This document shows, piece by piece, positions 8,037 to 16,673 of a stretch of 64,000 nucleotides of DNA. The notes beneath the pieces are model-generated. The model did not search any database. It was not told the DNA's origin and was given only the letters and a program-made list of their open reading frames with translations. The translations under genes and the position numbers were made by a program. Source of the stretch: Hyphomonadaceae bacterium (GTDB lineage: Bacteria; Pseudomonadota; Alphaproteobacteria; Caulobacterales; Hyphomonadaceae); assembly GCA_022760335.1 (NCBI GenBank), contig JALEGE010000024.1, positions 1 through 64,000 on the forward strand. The letters are read 5' to 3'. Position 1 is the stretch's first letter, and every line of letters begins with the position of its first letter.

Positions 8037-9316
8037 TGGCCACTTCCCTAACCCTCGGTTTCGCCCAACTCACCGATTGCGCACCGCTCGCGGTTGCGAA
8101 GGAACGCGGCGCTTTTACCGCGCATGGTTTGGATGTGACGCTGAAGCGTTTCGTCTCCTGGGCCGCCATGCGCGATGCGCTCGGGACTGGCGCGATTGAC
8201 GGCGCGCACATGCTCTCACCTATGGTCGTGGCCTCGGCGGCCGGCGTCGGGCCGTTTCCACGTGAATTTACTTCCGCCTTCACACTGAACCTCAATGGCA
8301 ATGCAATCACGGTATCGACGGCCCTTTTTGAGGCCATGGCGGGGATGGCGCCGGACACCATCACGCGTCGTCCGCTGTCTGCCTACGCGCTGAAAATGGT
8401 CATCGACCGGCGTAAGGAAGATGGGCTGGAGCCGCTCACTTTCGCTCATGTCTATCCCCATTCCATGCATGCGCTGGAATTGCGCTATTGGCTGGCAGCG
8501 GCCGGGATCGACCCGATGCGTGACCTCAAACTGGTTGTCGTGCCCCCGTCGCTGGTGGTGGATGCGCTCGCGTCGGGTCAGATCGATGGGTATTGCGTTG
8601 GCGAGCCCTGGAACAATGCCGCCGTCGTGGCGGGCATCGGGCGCACCCTCATCACCTCCGGAGAGATTTGGTCCAACGGGCCGGAAAAGGTGCTCGCCGT
8701 GCGCGAAAGCTGGGCCAGCGCCAATCATGAGACGCATCTGAAATTGCTCGCGGCACTATCGGAAACCTGCGCCTGGCTCGATGAAATGGACAACCGGATC
8801 ACGGCGGCGCAGATCATTTCCACCCCGGATTATGTCAATGCGCCCTTCGATGAAGTGGTCGGATCGCTCACCGGCAAGAACCGCCAGACCGGCGGTGAGT
8901 TGCGGGTCGACATGCCAGACTTCAACGTGTTCCACCGCTATGCCGCAAACTTCCCCTGGCGCTCGCATGCCAAATGGATTCTCTCCCAGATGATCCGTTG
9001 GGGCGAGGCACCCGCCGATATCGACACAGGCGCCGTGGCGAAGGCCGCCTTCCGGCCTGACATTTATTGCGAGGCGGTGAAACCTCTCGGCGTTGCCTGT
9101 CCAGGCGCGGATGAGAAACTGGAAGGCGTGCATTCTCATGCCTGGCTTCTCAAGGATGCAAGTGAAGCCGTCGCCATGGGCCCTGACCTGTTCCTCGATC
9201 GGCGCGTGTTCGATCCGTCCAATCTCGATGGCTATATTTCCAGCTTCTCGGTGCGCGATCAGGAAAGCCGCCTCGGCGCGCTTGATACCAGCCAGGTCAG
9301 TAGCCTCGCGAAATAG
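8036..9316 (+). CDS. nasS: NasS-type nitrate sensor (NrtA-like cytoplasmic protein)
   Basis: A 426-residue NrtA/CmpA-family nitrate-binding domain without a signal peptide: it begins directly with LTLGFAQLTDCAPLAVAKERGAF. The lack of an export signal and the immediate coupling to nasT identify it as the sensor NasS, which sequesters NasT until nitrate binds. Sequence features shared with the periplasmic NrtA in this window include [38 protein letters not shown] and PDFNVFHRY. A GTG three bases earlier is an alternative start. The gene ends the porin-nasT-nasS unit; a hairpin lies 49 bp downstream. Confidence 0.9.
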   Translation: MATSLTLGFAQLTDCAPLAVAKERGAFTAHGLDVTLKRFVSWAAMRDALGTGAIDGAHMLSPMVVASAAGVGPFPREFTSAFTLNLNGNAITVSTALFEAMAGMAPDTITRRPLSAYALKMVIDRRKEDGLEPLTFAHVYPHSMHALELRYWLAAAGIDPMRDLKLVVVPPSLVVDALASGQIDGYCVGEPWNNAAVVAGIGRTLITSGEIWSNGPEKVLAVRESWASANHETHLKLLAALSETCAWLDEMDNRITAAQIISTPDYVNAPFDEVVGSLTGKNRQTGGELRVDMPDFNVFHRYAANFPWRSHAKWILSQMIRWGEAPADIDTGAVAKAAFRPDIYCEAVKPLGVACPGADEKLEGVHSHAWLLKDASEAVAMGPDLFLDRRVFDPSNLDGYISSFSVRDQESRLGALDTSQVSSLAK

Positions 9317-9364
9317 CAAATCCTGGAGCCTCTTGAGGTTCAGCAGAATCGTATATGCGCTGCA

Positions 9365-9386
9365 GACACCTGCGAAGGCAGGTGTC
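9365..9386 (+). repeat. Intergenic inverted repeat (hairpin)
   Basis: GACACCTGC, loop GAAG, GCAGGTGTC: a perfect 9-bp stem just after nasS. There is no T-run, so it is not a classic terminator. It may slow or stabilise the 3' end of the nasTS transcript, or be a small dispersed repeat. A second hairpin, CCCCGC-TGTT-GCGGGG, lies at about 9437-9452. Both sit between the convergent nasS and cobA genes. Confidence 0.6.
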
Positions 9387-9494
9387 CATGGACCAATCTA
9401 GCAACCGGGAGTGCTTGGGGTATCTTTCGCCCATGGGTCCCCGCTGTTGCGGGGATTCGCGGATATCTACTGCGTCCGCCGAAACCTGAAATGC

Positions 9495-10247
9495 TCAGAC
9501 CCGCTCGGCGACGGGCAGTGCCGCCTCAGCCTCGGCAGCGCTCAGCGGATAGCGGATAAAGAGGATGGCCGGGTTCTTCACGCCCTGCTCGCGGGCATCG
9601 AGCGCCAACCGGTCCAGCCGCGAACGCGTCCAGCGGCAATCGGGCTTGCCGACATTTTCGATCCAGTCAGCGGGCAGATGGCCGGGAATGCCTCGCGCCA
9701 TCAGGGCGGTCTGGATGCGCCAGGCCTGCGCCACGCTCATATAGAAGGCGACGCACACGCCGGGCTTCACGAGCTCGGCCCAGTCCGGCTCCTTGTCCTT
9801 TTCCGCAGATCGCCCTGTGGTGACGACAAAACTCTGCAGCTCAGCGCGTTCGGTCACTGTGATCGCACTCTCGGCAGCAGCAGCCAGCGCGGCGGTGACA
9901 CCGGGCACAATCTCGATTTCCGCGTCGAGGGAAACGGCGACGGCAATCTCCTCTGCGGCCCGGCCAAAGATCATCGGATCACCGGATTTCAGGCGGGCCA
10001 CACGGCGGCCCTCCGCAAGGGCCTCGCGCAGGAGCGTGTTGATATCGGCCTGCTGGCGCCCGCCATCGGTGCACTGCTTGCCGACATAACAAAGCTCCGC
10101 AGAAGGGCTCGCATGTCCCAACACCTCCGGGTCGACCAGCCTGTCATAGAGGATGAGATCGGCCTCGGCGATGCGTTGCACCGCACGAAGGGTGAGCAGG
10201 TCCGCCGCGCCAGGACCACATCCGATAAGGGAGAGTTTTCCAGTCAT
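9495..10247 (-). CDS. cobA: Uroporphyrinogen-III C-methyltransferase (SUMT)
   Basis: A 250-residue protein with the SUMT signature: LIGCGPGAADLLTLRAVQ at the N-terminus, LILYDRLVD, then RLKSGDPMIFGRAAEE and EIVPGVTAA (S-adenosylmethionine site). It methylates uroporphyrinogen III to precorrin-2, the precursor of siroheme needed by the siroheme nitrite reductase NirB encoded in the same operon. The start at 10247 lies 5 bp after the nasA stop. An open frame extends upstream inside nasA but lacks SUMT character. Last gene of the minus-strand nitrate operon. The CysG dehydrogenase/ferrochelatase domain is absent, so siroheme completion must be encoded elsewhere. Confidence 0.92.
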   Translation of the reverse strand: MTGKLSLIGCGPGAADLLTLRAVQRIAEADLILYDRLVDPEVLGHASPSAELCYVGKQCTDGGRQQADINTLLREALAEGRRVARLKSGDPMIFGRAAEEIAVAVSLDAEIEIVPGVTAALAAAAESAITVTERAELQSFVVTTGRSAEKDKEPDWAELVKPGVCVAFYMSVAQAWRIQTALMARGIPGHLPADWIENVGKPDCRWTRSRLDRLALDAREQGVKNPAILFIRYPLSAAEAEAALPVAERV

Positions 10248-10251
10248 GATC

Positions 10252-12948
10252 CTACTCCGCCGCGATGGTTTGGGATTGGGCGTGCTCGGCCTTGAAGCGC
10301 TCAAGCATGGCGCGGATTTCAGGCTTGCAGGAGCCGCAATTGGTGCCCGCGCCCGTCGCCGCGCCAATGCCATCCACGCTGAGCGCGCCGGCATGGACCG
10401 CCTCCTGAATGGCGGCGCTGCCGACGCCCAGACAGGAACAGATGATCTTGCCGGCGGACTTGCCCATGGCCGGGCGCCCCGCCAGCAAGCCGATCCGCGT
10501 TTCGCCATCAATGGGCAGGTCCAGCAGGCCCGCCAGCCAGGTCCGGTCGGCCTCAACCGGGCCATTGGAAGAGGCAATGATGGCAGCTTCAAGCCGGTCG
10601 CCCTGAACCAGGGCGCGCCCAAGCTGGTCGTGCCGGCTCGAAAGCTGGAGCGCCTCGTCCGCCGGGATCGCCTTGCCGAGCCAGTCTGACATTTCCGCCG
10701 AGCCCGCCAGTTCGTAGCGCCAGCCCGATCCGGCCTTGGCAACGGCCCAATAGTCCAGTTCGCTCAGAAGCTCTGGCGTCAGCGCCTCGCGCGTCACCAT
10801 GAAGCCAAACCAGGCCGCTTTCAGGGGCGCGATGAAGACGGTCCCATGCTTGGACTCCGGCTGGCCCGAAACAGGATCCGTATTCGGCGCGACAAGGGCA
10901 TCGACCCTGCCGCTGGAGCTGTAACGGTCGGTCCAGTGCATGGGCGCGAACACCGTGCCTGGTTGCGCACGATCAGTAATGAGCACGCGCAAGACGGCGC
11001 GGCCATAGGCATTGGTCAATTCGGCCAGACTGGCAGGTGCCAGGCCGATCTTGTCCGCATCCTTCGGGTGCACTTCCAGAAATGGCTCGGCAATATGGGC
11101 AGACAACCGGGTCGATTTCCCGGTGCGCGTCATGGTGTGCCAATGGTCGCGCACGCGGCCTGTATTCAGGATGAAGGGCGTGGCCGGGCCGGGCTGCGAA
11201 GCCGCCGGGCGGTAGGGCGTCGCGACGAAGCGGGCGCGCCGGTCTGGCGTATAGAACTGGCCGTCTGCGAAGAAGCGGTGATGATCCCCAGTTCCTGCAC
11301 CGGGGCGCGCGCGGCCCGCAGGCTTCGGCCACTGATATGGCTCCAGCGCGTCATAGTCTGCTTTACTGATCTCGGCATCCGCGCCGATATCGAAGTCACG
11401 GCTGTCATTGTTTTCGAAAGCCGAGAGGGCGGCATATTCGCGATAGATGTCTGCGGGCGAGCCGAACTCGAACCCGTCAAAGCCCATGCGCCGGGCGACC
11501 TCGCAGACCGCCTGCCAATCATGGCGCGCCTCGCCGGGGGCCTTCAGGAAACTGCGCTGTCGGGAGATGCGCCGTTCGGAGTTTGTCACCGTGCCGGTCT
11601 TTTCGCCCCAGCCCGTGGCCGGCAGGGCGATATTGGCGAGTTTCACCGTGTCGGAATTGGCCACCACTTCGGAGACCACCACAAGCGGACAGGCCGCGAT
11701 GGCCGCCTTCACGCGGTCGGCATCGGGCAGCGAGACAACCGGATTGGTCGCCATGATCCAGAGCGCCTTGACCTCCCCGCGATGAACCGCCTCGAACAGG
11801 TCCACCGCTTTCAGGCCGGGCTCTGTCGCCATGTTCGGCGCGTTCCAGAAGCGCTTCACCCTGTCGACATCTTCCGGCGCGAAATCCATATGCGCGGCGA
11901 GCTGGTTGGCGAGCCCGCCGACCTCGCGCCCGCCCATGGCATTGGGTTGGCCGGTGACGGAGAAAGGTCCACAGCCCGGCTTGCCGATGCGGCCCGTCAC
12001 CAGATGGCAATTGAGGATGGCATTGACCTTGTCTGAGCCCGCCGAGGACTGGTTCACGCCCTGGGAATAGATGGTGACAGTGCGCGGGGTCTCTGCGAAC
12101 CAGCCGAAGAATTTTGCAATGTCCCCAGCGGCGATGCCGGTGTCGCGTGCGAGTTCTGCCCGGCTCAACGGTGCTATGGCGGCGAGCGCTTCATCCAGGC
12201 CGCGTGTATATCTCTCGACAAAGGCAACATCGCCGGCTTCGGAGCCTGCGAGATGCGCGAAGAGGGCGTTGAACAAGAGGACATCCGCACCCGGACGGAT
12301 CGGCAGGTGCAGGTCTGCGGCATCGGTCGTGGCGGTCTTGCGCGGGTCTATGATGACCAGCCGTGTACCCCGCTTTTTCCGGGCGGCGAGGATACGGCTG
12401 TGCAGGATCGGGTGGCACCAGGCGAGATTGCTGCCGACCATGACGATGAGGTCGGCTTCTTCCAAGTCTTCATAACAGCCCGGCACCGTGTCGGCCCCAA
12501 AGGCGCGCTTGTGCCCCACCACGGAGGAGGCCATGCAGAGCCGGGAATTGGTGTCGATATTGGCCGAGCCGATAAAGCCCTTCATCAGCTTGTTGGCGAC
12601 ATAATAATCCTCGGTGAGGATCTGCCCGGAAACATAGAGCGCCACACTGTCGGGGCCATGCTCGGCAATGGTCTCGGAGAACCCCTTGGCGATCTGATCC
12701 AGCGCGATGTCCCAGTCGGCTCGCTTTCCGTCCACGGAGGGATACAGCAGTCTTTCCTCAAGGCTGAGCGTTTCGCCCAGCGCCGAGCCCTTCGAGCAGA
12801 GCTTGCCGAAATTGGAGGGATGTGCCGGATCACCGCGCACGCTGGCGCTTTCTCCGCTCACATCCGGCGTGACGCGCACGCCGCAGCCCACGCCACAATA
12901 GGGGCAGGTGGTCGCCGTTTCGGCCGGCCGGTTGTTGCGCGCGCCCAC
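10252..12948 (-). CDS. nasA: Assimilatory nitrate reductase, catalytic subunit
   Basis: An 898-residue molybdopterin oxidoreductase. The N-terminal CPYCGVGCG with Cys15, Cys18, Cys22 and Cys51 (LCSKG) binds a [4Fe-4S] cluster. The body has the bis-MGD domains (SRLCMASSVVGHKRAFGAD, YSQGVNQSSAGSDK, GQPNAMGGREVGGLAN). The C-terminal 50-60 residues are a BFD-like [2Fe-2S] domain (ICSCLGVG ... GTNCGSCKPEI), the usual ending of bacterial NasA/NarB-type assimilatory enzymes, which reduce nitrate to nitrite in the cytoplasm. The start is GTG at 12948, 6 bp after nirD. There is no Tat signal, which fits an assimilatory rather than periplasmic enzyme. Confidence 0.95.
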   Translation of the reverse strand: MGARNNRPAETATTCPYCGVGCGVRVTPDVSGESASVRGDPAHPSNFGKLCSKGSALGETLSLEERLLYPSVDGKRADWDIALDQIAKGFSETIAEHGPDSVALYVSGQILTEDYYVANKLMKGFIGSANIDTNSRLCMASSVVGHKRAFGADTVPGCYEDLEEADLIVMVGSNLAWCHPILHSRILAARKKRGTRLVIIDPRKTATTDAADLHLPIRPGADVLLFNALFAHLAGSEAGDVAFVERYTRGLDEALAAIAPLSRAELARDTGIAAGDIAKFFGWFAETPRTVTIYSQGVNQSSAGSDKVNAILNCHLVTGRIGKPGCGPFSVTGQPNAMGGREVGGLANQLAAHMDFAPEDVDRVKRFWNAPNMATEPGLKAVDLFEAVHRGEVKALWIMATNPVVSLPDADRVKAAIAACPLVVVSEVVANSDTVKLANIALPATGWGEKTGTVTNSERRISRQRSFLKAPGEARHDWQAVCEVARRMGFDGFEFGSPADIYREYAALSAFENNDSRDFDIGADAEISKADYDALEPYQWPKPAGRARPGAGTGDHHRFFADGQFYTPDRRARFVATPYRPAASQPGPATPFILNTGRVRDHWHTMTRTGKSTRLSAHIAEPFLEVHPKDADKIGLAPASLAELTNAYGRAVLRVLITDRAQPGTVFAPMHWTDRYSSSGRVDALVAPNTDPVSGQPESKHGTVFIAPLKAAWFGFMVTREALTPELLSELDYWAVAKAGSGWRYELAGSAEMSDWLGKAIPADEALQLSSRHDQLGRALVQGDRLEAAIIASSNGPVEADRTWLAGLLDLPIDGETRIGLLAGRPAMGKSAGKIICSCLGVGSAAIQEAVHAGALSVDGIGAATGAGTNCGSCKPEIRAMLERFKAEHAQSQTIAAE

Positions 12949-12954
12949 AGCCCG

Positions 12955-13287
12955 TCAGCCTGCACTGGCTTTGAGAAAGACGCGCTGATTCTCGCGAACT
13001 TCCACCGGATAGGTGCGTACACATCCTGTGTCGGCGCCGCGCGCCTGCCCGGTTTCCAGATCGATGATCAGGGCGTGCAGCGGGCAGGTCACGCCTGTGT
13101 CATGCACAATGCCTTCGCTCAGCGGTCCGCCCTTGTGCGGGCAGCGATTGTTGATCGCATAGATGGTATTGCTCGCGGTACGGAAGATGGCGATTTCATC
13201 TTCGTCCAGTTTCACACGGCGCGCCCCGCGCAGGGGGATATCGGCTAGCCCGCACAGGTCGATCCAGGTTTCGGTCGTCATGCTCAT
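12955..13287 (-). CDS. nirD: Nitrite reductase small subunit (Rieske-type)
   Basis: A 110-residue NirD with an intact Rieske motif: Cys49-Pro-His51 (CPHKGGPLSEG) and Cys68-x2-His71 (CPLHAL), so it should hold a [2Fe-2S] cluster. It partners NirB in six-electron reduction of nitrite to ammonium. It lies 3 bp after nirB and 6 bp before nasA. A second ATG at residue 3 is an alternative start. Confidence 0.93.
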   Translation of the reverse strand: MSMTTETWIDLCGLADIPLRGARRVKLDEDEIAIFRTASNTIYAINNRCPHKGGPLSEGIVHDTGVTCPLHALIIDLETGQARGADTGCVRTYPVEVRENQRVFLKASAG

Positions 13288-13290
13288 CGC

Positions 13291-15729
13291 CTATTTCGCC
13301 AGTTCGAGGGGTTGGAATTCATGCGCATCCGTCCCGCCTGTGGCGCGCTCCGCCCACGGATCGGATTGCGAGAATTGTTGGGAATACCGGAACCGTTCCA
13401 CGAGCGCAGCACGGTTTTCTGCGTCCTCGACAATCTGCTCACGGACTTTATCGATGCCGACACGGGCCGACCATTTGTAGATGCGCTCCAGATAGAAGCC
13501 CCGCTCGCGATAGAGCTGCAGGATGGCGGTGCACATCTCGATGGCTTCGTCTTCGGTCGTCACCTTGGTCAGGAGATCAGTGGCGCGCACTTCCATGCCC
13601 GCCGCGCCAGCAAAGTGGATCTCATAGCCGCTATCGACACAGACGACGCCGATATCCTTGCAGGTGGCCTCGGCGCAATTGCGCGGGCAACCGGATACGG
13701 CCAGCTTCACCTTGTGCGGCGTCCATGAGCCCCACATCAGCTTTTCCAGCTTGATGCCGAGTCCGGTGGAATCCTGCGTGCCCACGCGGCACCAGTCCGA
13801 GCCAACGCAGGTCTTCACCGTGCGCAGCGACTTGCCATAAGCATGGCCGGAGACCATGCCGGCGGCGTTGAGATCGGCCCAGACGGCGGGCAGGTCTTCC
13901 TTTTTCACGCCCAGCATATCGATGCGCTGGCCGCCAGTATATTTCACCGTCGGGATCTTGAACTTGTCGACCACATCGGCGATGGCGCGCAGTTCATCCG
14001 CGCTCGTCACCCCGCCCCAGGCGCGCGGGACGACGGAATAAGTGCCGTCCTTCTGGATATTGGCGTGGACGCGCTCATTGATGAAGCGGGACTGGCCATC
14101 ATCGGTGTATTCCCCCGGCCAGGCGGCGAGCAGGTAATAGTTCAGCGCCGGACGGCATTTGGCGCAGCCGCAGGAGGTCTTCCAGCCCAGCTCCTGCATC
14201 ACGGCCGGGATGGATTTCAGCTCCTGAGAGAGGATCAGGCGGCGCACATCATCATGGCCAAGATCGGTGCAGCCGCACACGGTTTTCTTGGCGGGGGCAA
14301 CGAAGGCATCGCCGAGCTTGTAGGCGAGCAGGCTCTCTACCAGGCCGGTACAGGTGCCGCAGGAGGAAGATGCCTTGGTGCAGGCGCGCACGCCTTCGAG
14401 ATCGGCCAGGCCGTTCTCATCGATTGCGGTGAGGATCTGACCCTTTGATACGCCGTTACAGCCGCAGATCTCTGCCTCATCCGGCAAGGCTGCAACGGCC
14501 GCCATAGGGTCCAGCGGGGTCCCTCCGGCATAGGACTGGCCGAAGATGAGCGTGGCGCGCTCATCATCGGCGATAGGCTCGCCGGTCTTGATCTTGTCGA
14601 AGAACCAGGCCCCGTCGGAGGTCTCGCCATAGAGCACCGCACCGATCAGGCAGCCATCCTTGAGCACAAGGCGCTTGTAGATGCCGCGCGCCGGGTCGCG
14701 GAACACCACTTCGTCGCGATCCTCACCATCGGCGAAGTCGCCGGCGGAGTAGAGGTCCACGCCGGTCACCTTCAGCTTGGTGGCGGTTTCTGTGTGAATG
14801 AAAGCCGGTTCTGTGTCGCCAGTCAGCGCCTGGGCGCAGATCTTGGCTTGCTCAAAGAGCGGCGCGACCAGCCCGTAGCAATTGCCCTCGAATTCGACGC
14901 ATTCCCCGATGGAAGAGATGGCCGGGTCGGAGGTCTGCATCCGGGCATCGACCTTTATGCCGCGTCCGACATCCAGCCCCGCTTGCTTGCCGACAGCCAC
15001 ATTCGGTCGAATGCCGACGGCCATAACCACGAGGCTTGCCGGGATCTCGGTGCCATCGTCGAGCCGCACACCTTCGACCTTGCCGTCACCGAAGATTTCC
15101 TTCGAGTTGACACCGGTGCGGATGTCGATGCCGCGCGTGGAAAGCTCCTTTTCGAGCAGGTAGCCCGCTGAGGGGTCGAGCTGGCGTTCCATCAGGGTTG
15201 GCGCCAGGTGGAGGACGGTCACGTCCATGCCGCGCAGGCGCAGACCCGCCGCCGCCTCAAGCCCGAGTAGGCCGCCGCCAATGACCACAGCGCGCGCGCC
15301 CGGCTCGCAGGCCGCGATCATCGCGTCGGTATCGTCGGCATCACGATAGGCCAGCACGCCGGGCAGATCATGGCCCGGCAGGGGGATGATGAAGGGGTTG
15401 GACCCGGTCGCGATGACAAGGCGGTCATAGGCCACCTCGCCCTTCTCGCCGATCACGACCTTGCGGTCGCGATCAATATCCACAACCCGCTCCCCGAACC
15501 GGCAGGCGACCTTGTTCTCGGCATACCAGGCGTCGTCATGGGTGACGATTTCGCCATAGCTCTTCTCGCCCGACAGCACCGGCGAGAGCATGATGCGGTT
15601 ATAGGTCCCGCGCGGTTCGGCATTGAACAGGGTCACCTCATAGGCGGCTGGGTCCACCTTGAAGAGGTGTTCCAGCAAGCGCCCGGCGGCCATGCCGGCA
15701 CCGATAATGACAAGCTTTTGTTGGGCCAT
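13291..15729 (-). CDS. nirB: NAD(P)H-nitrite reductase large subunit
   Basis: An 812-residue NirB. The N-terminal FAD/NAD(P)H domain begins MAQQKLVIIGAGMAAGRLL and carries a second dinucleotide motif near VVIGGGLLGLEAA. Two BFD-like [2Fe-2S] segments follow (EICGCNGVSKGQILTAI and CGCTDLGHDDVRRL). The C-terminal ferredoxin-like half has the siroheme/[4Fe-4S] cysteines CVGSDWC and SGCPRNCAEATCKD. It reduces nitrite to ammonium with electrons from NAD(P)H. I prefer the ATG at 15729; a frame 21 bp longer overlaps the GAF gene. It is encoded with its cofactor gene cobA in one operon. Confidence 0.94.
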   Translation of the reverse strand: MAQQKLVIIGAGMAAGRLLEHLFKVDPAAYEVTLFNAEPRGTYNRIMLSPVLSGEKSYGEIVTHDDAWYAENKVACRFGERVVDIDRDRKVVIGEKGEVAYDRLVIATGSNPFIIPLPGHDLPGVLAYRDADDTDAMIAACEPGARAVVIGGGLLGLEAAAGLRLRGMDVTVLHLAPTLMERQLDPSAGYLLEKELSTRGIDIRTGVNSKEIFGDGKVEGVRLDDGTEIPASLVVMAVGIRPNVAVGKQAGLDVGRGIKVDARMQTSDPAISSIGECVEFEGNCYGLVAPLFEQAKICAQALTGDTEPAFIHTETATKLKVTGVDLYSAGDFADGEDRDEVVFRDPARGIYKRLVLKDGCLIGAVLYGETSDGAWFFDKIKTGEPIADDERATLIFGQSYAGGTPLDPMAAVAALPDEAEICGCNGVSKGQILTAIDENGLADLEGVRACTKASSSCGTCTGLVESLLAYKLGDAFVAPAKKTVCGCTDLGHDDVRRLILSQELKSIPAVMQELGWKTSCGCAKCRPALNYYLLAAWPGEYTDDGQSRFINERVHANIQKDGTYSVVPRAWGGVTSADELRAIADVVDKFKIPTVKYTGGQRIDMLGVKKEDLPAVWADLNAAGMVSGHAYGKSLRTVKTCVGSDWCRVGTQDSTGLGIKLEKLMWGSWTPHKVKLAVSGCPRNCAEATCKDIGVVCVDSGYEIHFAGAAGMEVRATDLLTKVTTEDEAIEMCTAILQLYRERGFYLERIYKWSARVGIDKVREQIVEDAENRAALVERFRYSQQFSQSDPWAERATGGTDAHEFQPLELAK

Positions 15730-15743
15730 TGTGCCGGCTCCCC

Positions 15744-16673
15744 TCAGCAATACCAGGCGACGACGTGCGACAGCTCGCCGGCCTGATGGATTGGCAGGGC
15801 AACAACGGACGCGTAGCCGGCTGTTTCCACGCTGGAGCTTGAAACCACCGGCAGCCCTGTGCCGAGGGCGCGCCCGATCACGCCGCGAAAGGCATAGACC
15901 TTTTGCGGCGCCTCATCGTCCCAGAGCTTGCCGTCTCTTTCGCAGATGCCATCGGCGAGGATCGCCGCACCGGACGAGCCGACCTTGGCCGCGCGCGCAT
16001 CCCAGATCTCAAACCGCCGCGCGATGGGTGTGCCTCTGGCCGAGAGCAGCGTCAGGACGATGTCCTGGTCGCCCGGCACGGGAACCGGCAGGCCAAGCCC
16101 GGTGGTCAGGCCCGCCCGGCCCGCACTGTCAGCGCGCACGAAGCGATAGCCGGAGCCGAGATCGCGGAACAGCATTGGCGTGGAAGCTGCCCAGACACCG
16201 CCCGGCAGGCCCTGCCCGCGCGGGAAATGAGTATGCTGGGAGACCCATTCGAAATGCTTGGCCGCGCCATAATAGCCCTCTTGCAGCAGCATCATGCCAT
16301 TGGTGTCGGCCCAGACTTCGATCGCGCCCATGCGGGTCTCATCATCGCTGCACAGGACGACCAGGACAGCCTTGAGTTCATCGCCAGCGAAGACGGGGAT
16401 CGCGACACCGGAGGTAAGTCCGGCCTGCTTGGCCGCATCCTGGCGTTTGAAATAGGAGCCATCCATGGATTTGAGCACAATCGGCCTGGCATCAGCCCAG
16501 GCCTTGCCGGGCAGGCCTTCGCCCTTCTCGAAGCTTTCCTGGCGGGAGGCTTCGGCAAACTCGTCAAGCGAGCCGTAATTGCCCTCGCCGAGGACGAGCT
16601 TGCCATCTTCGGGCACCCAGACTTCCGAGACAGAAATGAAGGTACGGGTGGTTGCTTCAACTGCGGTATCCAT
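15744..16673 (-). CDS. Tandem GAF-domain protein in nitrate operon, function unknown
   Basis: A 309-residue soluble protein with two visibly related repeats. Around residues 19-60 it has EVWVPEDGKLVLGEGNYG followed by GEGLPGKAW, and around residues 118-165 EVWADTNGMMLLQEGYYG followed by GQGLPGGVW. Each is followed by an Ala/Gly-rich segment leading to a hydrophobic strand (GLTSGVAIPVF; GLTTGLGLPVPV). This GEGLPGxxW pattern is that of GAF-type ligand-binding domains. A third, weaker unit may form the C-terminus. The start overlaps the ATPase stop by one base, so it is translated from the nitrate operon. It could sense a nitrogen compound, redox state or a nucleotide and act on the transporter or reductase. 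I know no standard gene name for it. Confidence 0.7.
   Translation of the reverse strand: MDTAVEATTRTFISVSEVWVPEDGKLVLGEGNYGSLDEFAEASRQESFEKGEGLPGKAWADARPIVLKSMDGSYFKRQDAAKQAGLTSGVAIPVFAGDELKAVLVVLCSDDETRMGAIEVWADTNGMMLLQEGYYGAAKHFEWVSQHTHFPRGQGLPGGVWAASTPMLFRDLGSGYRFVRADSAGRAGLTTGLGLPVPVPGDQDIVLTLLSARGTPIARRFEIWDARAAKVGSSGAAILADGICERDGKLWDDEAPQKVYAFRGVIGRALGTGLPVVSSSSVETAGYASVVALPIHQAGELSHVVAWYC

Noticed and set aside
9436-9453. Hairpin CCCCGC-TGTT-GCGGGG similar to the CRISPR repeat stem
   Set aside because: No handle-like 3' end, no spacer-sized partner and no second unit; a generic GC hairpin between convergent genes.
9411-10295. Plus-strand frame of 294 codons opposite cobA
   Set aside because: Mirror frame of a clear SUMT gene, without motif, signal or ribosome site.
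10248-10742. Open frame extending cobA upstream to give a 415-residue protein
   Set aside because: The added part lies inside nasA and shows no SUMT or CysG sequence; the ATG at 10247 gives the normal enzyme start.
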